In this document: piece after piece, positions 1 to 7,934 of the stretch
How positions within the stretch are numbered: the stretch's first letter is position 1
Layout: each line of letters begins with the position of its first letter
Origin: Streptomyces glaucescens
GTDB lineage: Bacteria > Actinomycetota > Actinomycetes > Streptomycetales > Streptomycetaceae
Length of the DNA stretch: 64,000 nt
Direction: 5' to 3'
NCBI RefSeq assembly: GCF_000761215.1
Contig: NZ_CP009438.1
Span: forward strand, 4,047,001-4,111,000
Translations under genes and position numbers: made by a program
The notes under the pieces: generated by a model
Told to the model about the DNA's origin: nothing
Databases searched by the model: none
What the model saw: the letters and a program-made list of their open reading frames with translations, nothing else

Positions 1-674
1 TCTACGACATCCAGCCCGGCCCGCACGGCACCCGGGTCCTCCTCGGTGACGTGCAGGGCAAGGGCCTGGGCGCGGTGGAGATGGCGGCGGCGCTGCTCGG
101 CACCTTCCGCGAGGCGGGGTACCACGAGCCGGAGCTCAGGACGGTCGCCGAGCGGCTGGAGACCCGGGTGCGCCGGCACCGGCAGCACATCGCCGACATG
201 GGCCGGGGCGGCCAGGACACCGACCGGTTCGCGACGGCGGTGCTGCTCGGCTTCCCGCCGGACACCCCCGACGCGGTGGACCTGGTGAGCTTCGGCCATG
301 AACCGCCGCTCGTCGCGGGCCCGTGCGGGGTGCGCGTCCTGCCGCCCGGCGACGGCCTGCCCCTCGGCCTCGGCGAACTGATGACCGCGGGTGCCGCCCC
401 GCCCGCCCCGCCCGCCGTGCGCCGCTTCCCGCTCGCCGCCGGCGAGACCCTGCTGCTCACCACCGACGGCGTCACCGAGGCCCGGGACGGCGCCGGCGCG
501 TTCTACCCGCTGGCCACGGCGGTGACCCGTGCGCTCGCCGCCGACCCCGCCGCGGCCGTGCCCCGCCGGCTGGTGGCGCTGGTCCGGGACGGGGTGCTGC
601 GCCACAGCCGGGGCCGCCTGGAGGACGACACGACGATGTTCGCGGTGCGGCGCGGCGACGGCGGCGGGCTTTGA
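1..674 (+). CDS. SpoIIE/PP2C-type serine phosphatase, C-terminal part
   Basis: The gene is already open at the left edge (reading from base 3), so only the C-terminal part is visible. It shows the SpoIIE-type PP2C signature: GDVQGKG near the start, then TDGVTEARDG, and EDDTTMFAVRRG at the end. The Asp residues in these motifs are the metal ligands of the family. Such enzymes dephosphorylate anti-anti-sigma factors or related switch proteins, and in Streptomyces they usually sit behind PAS/GAF sensory domains that would lie to the left here. The partner protein is not visible in the window. Confidence 0.88.
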   Translation, partial: YDIQPGPHGTRVLLGDVQGKGLGAVEMAAALLGTFREAGYHEPELRTVAERLETRVRRHRQHIADMGRGGQDTDRFATAVLLGFPPDTPDAVDLVSFGHEPPLVAGPCGVRVLPPGDGLPLGLGELMTAGAAPPAPPAVRRFPLAAGETLLLTTDGVTEARDGAGAFYPLATAVTRALAADPAAAVPRRLVALVRDGVLRHSRGRLEDDTTMFAVRRGDGGGL

Positions 675-760
675 GAGCGGCCCGCGCGGCCCCCGGCCAC
701 CGGTTACGGTGCTTTGCGTACGTGATCGACAGTGCGCGTACGGAAACGACAGGGGGACCG

Positions 761-1843
761 ATGCCCGGAACCGTGCTGATGCTCGCCGCCGCGCCCGTGG
801 GCCGGGGCAGGCTGGTGGACGCCGCGGCCGTACTCCCGGTGCTCGCGGCCGTCGACCCCGCCGTGCTGTCCGGCACCGACACCGCGAACGTCGTCGAACT
901 CGCCGACCCCGTGGAACCCCAGGCCGTCCTCACCCGGCTGCGCGCCGCGTCCACCGCCCCCGGCCCGCTCACCGTGTACGTCACCGGCCAGCTCCAGCTC
1001 GACCGACGCCAGCGGCTGCCCCACCTGGCGCTGGCCCGCACCACGCCGGCCACGGTCCGCTACACGGCCTTCCCCTGGCACTGGTTCCGCGAGGAGCTGC
1101 GCCTGCGCGCCCCCGGCACCACCACCCTCTTCGCCGACCTGCACGCCGACGCCGACACCTGGGAGCTGCTGCGCACCGCCCCCCTCGACACCGGCCGCGC
1201 CACCGCCGTCTACGGCCGGATCGCGCCCCCGCCGGGCCGGCGCGGCACCCCCGCCGCGCCCGCCTACATGAAGGCGCTCGCGACCATACTGCGCAGCGGC
1301 CACCGGCCCCCGCTCGGCCGGCTGCACGAACTGGCCCTGGCCCGCACCGAGGACACGGCCGGCCACCTCGTCCTCGCGGCGGCACCCCCCTCGGCACCGG
1401 ACGACCCGCACGCGGTGATCACCGCCGCCGTCCGGGCGGGCCGCCACAGCCACGCCGACGCCCTCGCCGCCCAGTGGGAGCAGGCCGCCGTACGCGACCA
1501 CGGGCCAGGCTCCGAGGAGGCGCTGCACTGGGCGGAGGTCCGCGCCGACCTGGCCATGTTCGCCGGGGACCCGGCCCGCAGCTGCCGCACCTGGCTGGCG
1601 GTCGCCGCGGCCCGGCTGGCCGCCGGACAACCCGCCGACGCGCCCGCCGTCGAAGCGGCCGCCGACCGGGCCCACCACCAGTGGAGCGAGATCACCGCAC
1701 CGGCCGCCGCCCGCGAACTGGGCACCGCCCTGGCCGCACTGCGCGCGCGGGTGCCGGGCCGCCGGGCGGGGGCCCTGGACCACGTCCGGCGGCGGCTGCG
1801 GCGACTGGAGCTGCAGCAGGCCCAGGCACAGGCCCAGGTCTGA
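761..1843 (+). CDS. conserved hypothetical protein with helical C-terminal half
   Basis: A 360-residue protein that I do not assign to a family. The start is ATG behind AGGGGG. The N-terminal ~170 residues are mixed alpha/beta, with hydrophobic strands such as GPLTVYVTGQLQL and the stretch ATVRYTAFPWHWF. The rest is Ala-rich and helical, resembling degenerate TPR repeats (AAQWEQAAVRDHGPGSEEAL). There is no signal peptide or membrane segment. It lies 86 bases behind the phosphatase on the same strand and ends tail-to-tail with the XRE-TPR regulator. A role as an accessory to signalling is possible but not shown. Confidence 0.72.
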   Translation: MPGTVLMLAAAPVGRGRLVDAAAVLPVLAAVDPAVLSGTDTANVVELADPVEPQAVLTRLRAASTAPGPLTVYVTGQLQLDRRQRLPHLALARTTPATVRYTAFPWHWFREELRLRAPGTTTLFADLHADADTWELLRTAPLDTGRATAVYGRIAPPPGRRGTPAAPAYMKALATILRSGHRPPLGRLHELALARTEDTAGHLVLAAAPPSAPDDPHAVITAAVRAGRHSHADALAAQWEQAAVRDHGPGSEEALHWAEVRADLAMFAGDPARSCRTWLAVAAARLAAGQPADAPAVEAAADRAHHQWSEITAPAAARELGTALAALRARVPGRRAGALDHVRRRLRRLELQQAQAQAQV

Positions 1844-1899
1844 GGGGTTCCGGCCGGAGCCTCGTCCTCGCGGCCGGCCCGGAGCCGGTCCCGGCGCGT

Positions 1900-3243
1900 T
1901 CAGAGCGGGGGCCGGGCGGGTGCCGGGCCGAGGGTGGTGGTGCCGGGGGCGGTGCGGTGGCCGAGTCCGGTGCGGTAGGCGTCGAGGGCGGCCTCGACCC
2001 GGCCGGTGCGGCGCAGCAGGTCCCCCAGGAGGCGGCACAGGTCGGCCAGGTCACCGGCGGCGCCCGCGCGTTCCAGCAGGCTGAGGGCGCGGACGTAGTG
2101 CTCCTCGGCGGTCTCGGTGTCGCGGGCGGCCTCGGCGATCCGGCCGAGGAGGCGGTGGGCGGCGGCGGCGTGCACGGCGCCGCGTTCGGAGGACAGGTCG
2201 CCGAGGACGCCGTGCAGGAGGGCGGCGGCCTCGTCGGACCTGCCGCGGCGGTGGAGGACGTCGGCGAGTTCCACGGCGACCTGGCTGCTGTAGAGGGCGG
2301 CGCGCTGGGCGGAGAGCATGCCCTGCGCGGAGCGCAGTTCGGCCTCGGCGCGCTCCAGGTCGCCGTGCTGGGCGTAGACGTAGCCGCGCATCCAGTGGCA
2401 GTTGGCGAGTTCGGTGCGGATCTGGAGCTGGCGGTACATCTCGGCTGCCTTGGCGAGCGAGGCGTCCGCCTCGGCGACCCGGCCCTCGGCGAGCAGGGTC
2501 CGGGCGACCGAGCGGTGCATCCGGGCGACGAGGGCCGGGTCGGCGGCCCGCGGGGCGAGCGCGAGGGCGAACTCGGCGGCCTGGGCGGCGCGCGCGTGGG
2601 CGCCCATGTCCATGTACGGGCCGATCACGGTGGCGTAGAGCAGGAGCAGGGCGTCGGGGTCGTGGAGGCCGCCGCGGTTCAGTTCGTCGAGGGTGGATTC
2701 GAGGAGGTAGACGGCGTAGCGCAGCTCCCCGGCGAGATAGTGGGCGACGGCCCGGCCGCGCAGGGCGGGGACACGGGCGGGCAGCGGGGCGTCGGCGAGG
2801 GTCCGCTCGGCGCGCTCGAAGCGTTCGCGGGCGGTGGTGAGGTCACCGCTGTCGAGGGCGCACTCGCCGAGTCCGAGCAGGGCGCTGTACTCGGCGTCGG
2901 GCAGGCCGTGGCTCTCGGCCTCGGTGAGGAGCCCGGCGTACTGGCGGGCGGCCTCCTCGGTGGCGCCGGAGGCCAGCACGCGCTGTGCCTCGGTGAGGCG
3001 GAGCCGCAGGCCGGTGGCGAGGTGGGCGGGGCGGCCGGTGGCCAGTTCGTCGAAGGCGACGCCGAGGCGGCCGGCGAGGTGGCGCAGGGCGTCGTCGGAG
3101 GGGCGGACGCGGCCGGACTCCAGGGTGGAGATGTAGGCGGGGGTGTAGACGGGTTCCGCCAGCTGCCGCTGGGTGAGACCGCGTTCCCGCCGCAGCCGCT
3201 GCACCCTGAGCCCGATGGTCGCCGGGTCGTCGCGCTTCGCCAT
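1900..3243 (-). CDS. XRE-family HTH regulator with TPR domain (RRNPP-like architecture)
   Basis: A 447-residue cytoplasmic regulator. Residues ~6-65 form a Cro/C1-type helix-turn-helix (RLRRERGLTQRQLAEP, then YISTLESGRVRPSDDAL). The remaining ~370 residues are helical repeats of TPR type (EAARQYAGLLTEAE, RERFERAERTLADA, TAEEHYVRALSLLERAG). I chose the ATG of MAKRDD because the helix-turn-helix follows directly. The HTH-plus-TPR layout is that of peptide-sensing RRNPP regulators, though many Streptomyces proteins with this layout have no known ligand. It diverges from a small secreted peptide gene, with palindromes between the two starts. Confidence 0.88.
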   Translation of the reverse strand: MAKRDDPATIGLRVQRLRRERGLTQRQLAEPVYTPAYISTLESGRVRPSDDALRHLAGRLGVAFDELATGRPAHLATGLRLRLTEAQRVLASGATEEAARQYAGLLTEAESHGLPDAEYSALLGLGECALDSGDLTTARERFERAERTLADAPLPARVPALRGRAVAHYLAGELRYAVYLLESTLDELNRGGLHDPDALLLLYATVIGPYMDMGAHARAAQAAEFALALAPRAADPALVARMHRSVARTLLAEGRVAEADASLAKAAEMYRQLQIRTELANCHWMRGYVYAQHGDLERAEAELRSAQGMLSAQRAALYSSQVAVELADVLHRRGRSDEAAALLHGVLGDLSSERGAVHAAAAHRLLGRIAEAARDTETAEEHYVRALSLLERAGAAGDLADLCRLLGDLLRRTGRVEAALDAYRTGLGHRTAPGTTTLGPAPARPPL

Positions 3244-3326
3244 GCGCTCATGATGCCAGCGCCAACTGGCGGACACGGTCTTCCCGTTGAACTCCGCAAC
3301 CCCTAGGTTGGAGAGGCTAACCTCAG

Positions 3327-3346
3327 AAGTTAAACCCGCTTAACTT
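3327..3346. promoter_or_regulatory. candidate operator: perfect inverted repeat between XRE regulator and small peptide gene
   Basis: AAGTTAA, six bases, TTAACTT: a perfect 7-bp inverted repeat, conspicuously AT-rich here. A second, weaker symmetry lies just to the left (AGGTT at 3305 with AACCT ending at 3323, and GAGG/CCTC inside it). Both are in the divergent gap between the regulator and the peptide gene, where an autoregulatory HTH protein would be expected to bind. Binding is inferred. Confidence 0.5.
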
Positions 3347-3387
3347 GCCGCTGTTCCGTCACCGCCGCTGCCCGTTGCGAGGTCGCC

Positions 3388-3561
3388 GTGCCCGGACACC
3401 CCCTTCCCCACCCCGGCCGTCCCGCCACCCGCTGTGCCCGGGCGGTCGCCGCCGCCCTCCTCGCCGTGACCGCCCTCGTCGCCGCCGCCAACACGGGCCC
3501 GGCCCAGGCCACGGAACCGCCCTGCGACCCGGGCGTGCAACGGGCGGACGACACTCCCTAG
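3388..3561 (+). CDS. small secreted peptide precursor, 57 aa
   Basis: GTG start; GAGG lies five to eight bases upstream. The product begins with a basic stretch (RPATRCARAV), then a hydrophobic core (AAALLAVTALVAAA), then a likely signal-peptidase site (GPAQA, TEPP). The predicted mature part is about 16 residues with one Cys and an acidic end (CDPGVQRADDTP). The signal-peptide shape in an otherwise empty gap supports a real gene. It starts 144 bases from the XRE-TPR regulator start, in the opposite direction. It could be a signalling pro-peptide or an orphan secreted peptide. Confidence 0.55.
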   Translation: MPGHPLPHPGRPATRCARAVAAALLAVTALVAAANTGPAQATEPPCDPGVQRADDTP

Positions 3562-3775
3562 CCCCGCAACGAGCCCTCCGGACGCGTGGAGCCGGACGGC
3601 GGCGTGAGGCGGTCGCGCGCATCTCGCGCAGGCGCCGGCGGAACGCCTGCCCGGTCATGAGCCCGGCGCGGCTCCGGCAACCCCCGCGCGGCGTGGAACG
3701 GCCGTTTCGGGAGACCCCCCTCGGGTAGTCGGTCGTTCTTCCCCTGTGGTTCCACCGGTCCAGGAGGGAGTGACC

Positions 3776-4501
3776 GTGCGGCCCGGGAGCGAGCGGGACG
3801 GAGCGTGGGCCGCCGACGTGATCGCGGAATCGGTGCGCGGCGTCGGCCCCGGGGAGCTGCCGCGCCGGCTGTGCCAGGTCGCGACGCGGGTACTGCCGGT
3901 GTGCTCCGCCGGTATCTCGCTGTCCGGCACGGGCCTGCCGGTGCCGCTGGGCGCCGGGGACGACCGCGCCGCCGAGCTGCTGGAGATCCAGGCCAGCCTG
4001 GGGGAGGGCCCCGGCCTGGAGGCCGCCCGGACCGGGGGCCCCGTGCTCGTCGCCGACCTGGACGCGGCGGCGGACGCCGCGCGCTGGCCGGTCTTCGCCC
4101 AGCAGGCGACCGCGGCCGGGATCCGGGCCGTGTTCACACTGCCCCTGGGGGACAGGGCGGGATGCGTCGGCACCCTCGACCTGTACCGGGACGCCCCCGG
4201 CGCCCTCACCGCCCGTGAGCTGCACATCGCCCACCTCGTCGCCAAGGTGGTGACCCTCGCGCTGGTGTACCTGCCGTGCGGCGACGAGGACGGCACCCGG
4301 CCGGGCGGCACCTGGCTGACCGAGCTGGCCCACGGTCACGACCAGGTCTTCCAGGCGGTCGGCATGATCATGGCCCGGCTGCGGGTGGGCTCGGACGAGG
4401 CGCTGGCCCGGCTGCGCGCCCGGGCCTTCGCGCACGGCCGTACGGTCCTGGACCTGGCGCACGACGTGGTCGCCCAGCGGGAGGCGTTCGACGGGGAGTA
4501 G
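3776..4501 (+). CDS. GAF and ANTAR domain protein
   Basis: 241 residues. AGGAGG at 3762-3767 sits eight bases before this GTG, which decides the start over the in-frame GTG six bases earlier. A GAF-like domain covers residues ~15-165 (EIQASLGEGPGLEAARTG, then AVFTLPLGDRAGCVGTLDLY). An ANTAR RNA-binding domain covers the last ~55 residues (QVFQAVGMIMARLRVGSDEALARL). ANTAR proteins bind paired stem-loops in nascent RNA and prevent termination. The GAF domain would sense a ligand or redox state. This is a common, usually uncharacterised, Streptomyces architecture. Confidence 0.9.
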   Translation: MRPGSERDGAWAADVIAESVRGVGPGELPRRLCQVATRVLPVCSAGISLSGTGLPVPLGAGDDRAAELLEIQASLGEGPGLEAARTGGPVLVADLDAAADAARWPVFAQQATAAGIRAVFTLPLGDRAGCVGTLDLYRDAPGALTARELHIAHLVAKVVTLALVYLPCGDEDGTRPGGTWLTELAHGHDQVFQAVGMIMARLRVGSDEALARLRARAFAHGRTVLDLAHDVVAQREAFDGE

Positions 4502-4537
4502 GGCGTGTCTCGTGGGTCCCGCCGGGCCCGGCGCCGC

Positions 4538-5338
4538 TCAGACCAGCACCCGGCCCTGCTTGCGCACCGCCGCCAGCCGTTCCGCGCCCAGCCGCACCGC
4601 CGCGGCCGTGACCTCCGGGCGGACATCGCCCAGGCCGCCGTTGGTCAGCGTGAACGCGTCCCGGCCGACGCGGACGACCGCTACGTCCACGGTCAGCGAG
4701 ACCGGCTCGCCCCGGTACTCGATCGTCGAGGTGACCCGCAGCCCCTGCCGGGCGTCCCCCTCCTCGGGCAGCTCCGCCCCGGCCACCTCGACCCGCTGGG
4801 CCGTGCCGTTGGCGCTGGTCGCGGCGAACGTCGCGCACCTGCCGGGCAGGGTCCGCAGCCAGCCCAGCGTGCGGTCGACGGCCGCCGGGCGCTGCGTGGT
4901 GATCTGGTGGCGCAGCTGCGCCCGGTGGTACGTGTCGTCCAGGCCGACCACCGCCCGCGCGGGCGCGCCGAGCAGCTCGTCGGCGTACAGCGCGTCGAGC
5001 AGCCGCTGGCAGTCCGGCGCCGTGCCGCGCGCCACGCGCACCTTCAGGAAGGCGTCCCGCCAGGGGGCCGCGCCCTGCGTCGGCGCCCAGGGCTCGCCCA
5101 GGTCCGCCCAGGTGATCAGGGCGGACTGCGCCTGGGCGGCGGTCAGGGCGGCCGGGGCGGCCGGAGCGGGCGAGCGGGACACGCCGGCGGCGGACGGGGA
5201 GGACGGCGGGGCGGTGGGCCGTTCCGGGTCCACCTCGATGGCGGAGCAGGCGGCGGCGCCGAGCAGGACGGCGGTGGCGAGGGCGGCGGGAGCGGCGCGG
5301 CGGGTGGTGCGGCGGGGGCGGATCGTCGTAGGGGCCAT
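4538..5338 (-). CDS. putative lipoprotein, Streptomyces-type hypothetical
   Basis: 266 residues. The N-terminus has Arg/Thr-rich residues, a hydrophobic core (ALATAVLLGAAACS) and a Cys at the end of a lipobox-like AAAC, then a Pro/Ser/Ala-rich linker to about residue 65. The soluble domain has two Cys (PDCQRLLDAL and PGRCATFAA) that could form a disulphide. I recognise no catalytic motif. It is probably attached to the outer face of the membrane. It ends 36 bases from the GAF-ANTAR stop on the opposite strand. Confidence 0.8.
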   Translation of the reverse strand: MAPTTIRPRRTTRRAAPAALATAVLLGAAACSAIEVDPERPTAPPSSPSAAGVSRSPAPAAPAALTAAQAQSALITWADLGEPWAPTQGAAPWRDAFLKVRVARGTAPDCQRLLDALYADELLGAPARAVVGLDDTYHRAQLRHQITTQRPAAVDRTLGWLRTLPGRCATFAATSANGTAQRVEVAGAELPEEGDARQGLRVTSTIEYRGEPVSLTVDVAVVRVGRDAFTLTNGGLGDVRPEVTAAAVRLGAERLAAVRKQGRVLV

Positions 5339-5590
5339 CGCAGGGGACTCCACGGGGACTTGGGGGCGTCGGGGGGGGCTTGCCGGGCACGGTGGTACGT
5401 CCACGGCACCATCACCCCCGGCCCGCCACCAGCGCTCCGGGCCGTCCGGGTGATCGACTCCGCCGCCGGGGAAAACCGCTGGCACGCCCCGTCCGCCCGC
5501 CGCCGGCGTGACGGTCATGCCGCGCGCCCATGTGTCCCGCACGACGACGCCGGAGAGTGTCCCGGCGCGCTGACTGCTGAGCAGATGTCC

Positions 5591-5635
5591 GAAGCCCCGG
5601 GGCGAGCGCCCCGGGGCGAGCGCCCCGGGGCTTTC
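5591..5635. repeat. GC-rich triplicated self-complementary repeat
   Basis: Three copies of the self-complementary core GCCCCGGGGC separated by GAGC or GAG. The outer copies can fold over the middle one into a long hairpin flanked by GAA/TTC. It sits between two divergent genes, so a classical terminator role is unlikely for either. It could be a transcript roadblock or a slippage product. Confidence 0.6.
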
Positions 5636-5728
5636 GAACTGCTGCGGCGGGTGCGGGAGCGGGCCGCCGCACGCGGTGCCGGGCTGGGGGAAGCGGCATA
5701 GGGTCGTCACCGACGGAAGGAGCCCCGC

Positions 5729-6694
5729 GTGGCCGGTCAGCGCATCCCCGTGATCATCGACTGCGACACCGGCGTCGACGACGCCCTGGCCCTGCTGTTC
5801 GCCGTCCGGCACCCGGGGCTCGACCTGCGCGCCGTCACCTGCGTCGGCGGGAACACCGACGTGGACGGCGTCGTCCGCAACACCCTGACGGTGCTGGAAC
5901 ACGCGGGCGCACCGAACGTGCCGGTCGCGCGGGGCGCCGAACGGCCCCTCGTCGAACCGCCGCGCTCGGCCCGCCACGTGCACGGCGAGGACGGCATGGG
6001 CGACCTCGGGCTGCCCGCCCCCACCAGGACCGCCGCCGACGTGGACGCGGTCACCCTGCTGCGCGGCGAGATCCTCGCCTCCCCCCGCCCGGTGACCCTG
6101 GTCCCCACCGCGCCCCTCACCAACATCGCCCTCCTGCTGCGCACGCACCCGGAGGTCACCCGCAACATCGAGCGGATCGTGTTCATGGGCGGCGCGGTGG
6201 CCTGCGGGAACGCCACACCGGTCGCCGAGTTCAACGTCTGGCACGATCCGGAGGCGGCGGCCGTCCTGCTGACCGCCGGGGTGCCGCTCACCATGTACGG
6301 CCTGGACGTCTTCCAGCGGGTCGTCGTGCCCGGCCCGGAGATCGAGCGGCTGCGGGCGAGCCGGGAGCCCGGCACCCGGCTCGCGGGCGAGCTGCTCGCC
6401 CACCGCCCGGGCCGCCCCGACGGGGACGGCGAGGACTGGTCGGGCGGCGTCGGCGACGCGGGCGCGGTGTGCGCGGTCGTCGACCCGGAGGGCATCACCA
6501 CCCGCCCGCTCCCGGTCGAGGTCTCCCTCGCCCCCGGCCCGACCCGCGGCCAGACCGTCGTCGACCGCCGCCCCCGCCCCGGCGAGGCCGAGATCCACGG
6601 CGAGGGCCGCGCCCCAAACCTGGTGGACGTGGCCCTGGACGTGGACGTGGAGCGCTACGTGAAGCTGTACCTGGAGACGGTCACCGCCGGCTGA
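5729..6694 (+). CDS. nucleoside hydrolase (IunH/RihA family)
   Basis: 321 residues, close to the family norm. GTG start behind GGAAGGAG. The N-terminus carries the diagnostic calcium-binding motif DCDTGVDDALAL. Further hallmarks are PTAPLTNIALLL, IVFMGGAV, the EFNVWHDPEAA segment with the ribose-binding Asn and Asp, and a late Asp in GDAGAVCAVVDPEG. The enzyme cleaves the N-glycosidic bond of ribonucleosides to base and ribose for salvage. It is cytoplasmic and appears monocistronic. Confidence 0.95.
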   Translation: MAGQRIPVIIDCDTGVDDALALLFAVRHPGLDLRAVTCVGGNTDVDGVVRNTLTVLEHAGAPNVPVARGAERPLVEPPRSARHVHGEDGMGDLGLPAPTRTAADVDAVTLLRGEILASPRPVTLVPTAPLTNIALLLRTHPEVTRNIERIVFMGGAVACGNATPVAEFNVWHDPEAAAVLLTAGVPLTMYGLDVFQRVVVPGPEIERLRASREPGTRLAGELLAHRPGRPDGDGEDWSGGVGDAGAVCAVVDPEGITTRPLPVEVSLAPGPTRGQTVVDRRPRPGEAEIHGEGRAPNLVDVALDVDVERYVKLYLETVTAG

Positions 6695-6704
6695 GGGCAC
6701 CCGG

Positions 6705-6736
6705 GGCCGGCGGGACCCCCGGGGGTCCCGCCGGCC
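6705..6736. terminator. bidirectional hairpin between convergent genes
   Basis: Perfect 16-bp stem with no unpaired centre (GGCCGGCGGGACCCCC and its complement). It lies between the stops of the nucleoside hydrolase and the LAXTG protein. No T-tract, as is common for Streptomyces terminators. Confidence 0.75.
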
Positions 6737-6754
6737 GGGGGTGCGGCGCGGCCG

Positions 6755-7663
6755 TCAGGAACGTGCCGTCCGCTTCCTGCGCGTCACCACGACGATGCCC
6801 GCGCCCACGGCGAGCAGCGCGGCCGCGCCGCCCGCGATCAGGCCGGTGCTGCTGTCGGCGCCGGTCTGCGCGAGGTCCTCGCCGCCGCCGTTCGGGGTGG
6901 CGGCCGGGGCCGCCGGGGCGGTGGCCGCCGGGGTCTGGCCCGGGGTGTCCTCGGCCGGGGCCGCCGGCTCGGACGGGGCGGCCGGCTCGGACGGCGACGG
7001 GACCGGGGCCGAGGTGGCCGGGGCGGGCGCGGAGGTGGACGGGGCCGGGGACTGCGTGCAGTCCTTCGTGCCGCCGTTCCAGGCCGCGATCAGCTTGTCC
7101 TTGATGACCGGGCGGTCCGGGCCCTTGGGCAGCTCGCCGTGCTCGAAGCCGTCGTCCGCGTCGAGGTCGCCGTCGTATCTGACCGCGCCCCGGTAGAGGT
7201 CGACCTGCGCGAAGCAGCCGGCGTCGGGGACCGCGATGTCGAGGGTGCCGGTGGCGCCCTGCTCCACCGTCACCGTGTCGAAGTCGACGAAGACCTGCTC
7301 GCCGGAGGTCTCGAAGCTCGGCCCGTGGGCGAGGTAGGAGGCGAGCGAGGCGGTGCAGGTGGCCGCGTCGGCGGCGGCGCGGACCGTGATGTGCACCTTG
7401 CCGTCACCGGTCGGCCGCAGGTTCTGGTCGTCGACCTGGACGGAGTCGTGGAAGTCCGTCCCGTCGAGGGAGAACTGGCAGCGGTCGGTGGCGGTCTCCG
7501 TGCCGGCGCCCGTGCCGGGCCGGTACTGGCCGCCGGACTTCCAGCCTTCGCCGCCGGGCGTGCCGGTCGCCCAGGCGCCGGATGCGGAGGCGGCGCACAG
7601 GGCGAGTGCCGCGGCGCCCGTCCCCAGCAGGCGTCGCGCGGTGACACGTCTCGCTATGGACAT
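6755..7663 (-). CDS. LAXTG-anchored cell-wall surface protein
   Basis: 302 residues. Signal peptide (MSIARRVTARRLLGTG, then ALALCAASASGAWA). The middle is an extracellular domain rich in Asp and Thr, with Cys residues (TDRCQFSLDG, ATCTASLA, DAGCFAQVD, TKDCTQ). A Pro/Ala/Ser linker of ~70 residues follows, then the sorting signal LAQTG, a hydrophobic helix (GLIAGGAAALLAVGAGIVVV) and the basic tail TRRKRTARS. LAXTG is the motif used by Streptomyces class E sortases. The start is the ATG with the signal peptide; a longer upstream frame exists but would bury it. Confidence 0.9.
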   Translation of the reverse strand: MSIARRVTARRLLGTGAAALALCAASASGAWATGTPGGEGWKSGGQYRPGTGAGTETATDRCQFSLDGTDFHDSVQVDDQNLRPTGDGKVHITVRAAADAATCTASLASYLAHGPSFETSGEQVFVDFDTVTVEQGATGTLDIAVPDAGCFAQVDLYRGAVRYDGDLDADDGFEHGELPKGPDRPVIKDKLIAAWNGGTKDCTQSPAPSTSAPAPATSAPVPSPSEPAAPSEPAAPAEDTPGQTPAATAPAAPAATPNGGGEDLAQTGADSSTGLIAGGAAALLAVGAGIVVVTRRKRTARS

Positions 7664-7934
7664 GTGGTTCCCATCTTGCGTTCGCACGGGTGCGGGAGGC
7701 TGTGGATGTGACAGCCCCTCAAGTGGTCGGGAGGAACGCCGGTCGCACTGGTCACGTGCGTCGCAGCGTGAGCACATGGTCGGGCCCGGCGAGATGGCTG
7801 TCAATTCCCCTGACAATTCCTCCGGCGCGGTGCCCCCGGGGTGCCCCGGGTGCAGGGAATGTTCGGTTTTCGGGCGATCTGGACAGTCATCTTCCTGACA
7901 CCCGCAACACCCGCAATGCCGAGAAGGAGGCCGC

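Noticed and set aside
529..3306. A very long open frame on the + strand across the phosphatase end and the XRE-TPR regulator
   Set aside because: It lies over well-supported genes on both strands, is dominated by Arg/Pro/Gly and is a composition artefact of high GC.
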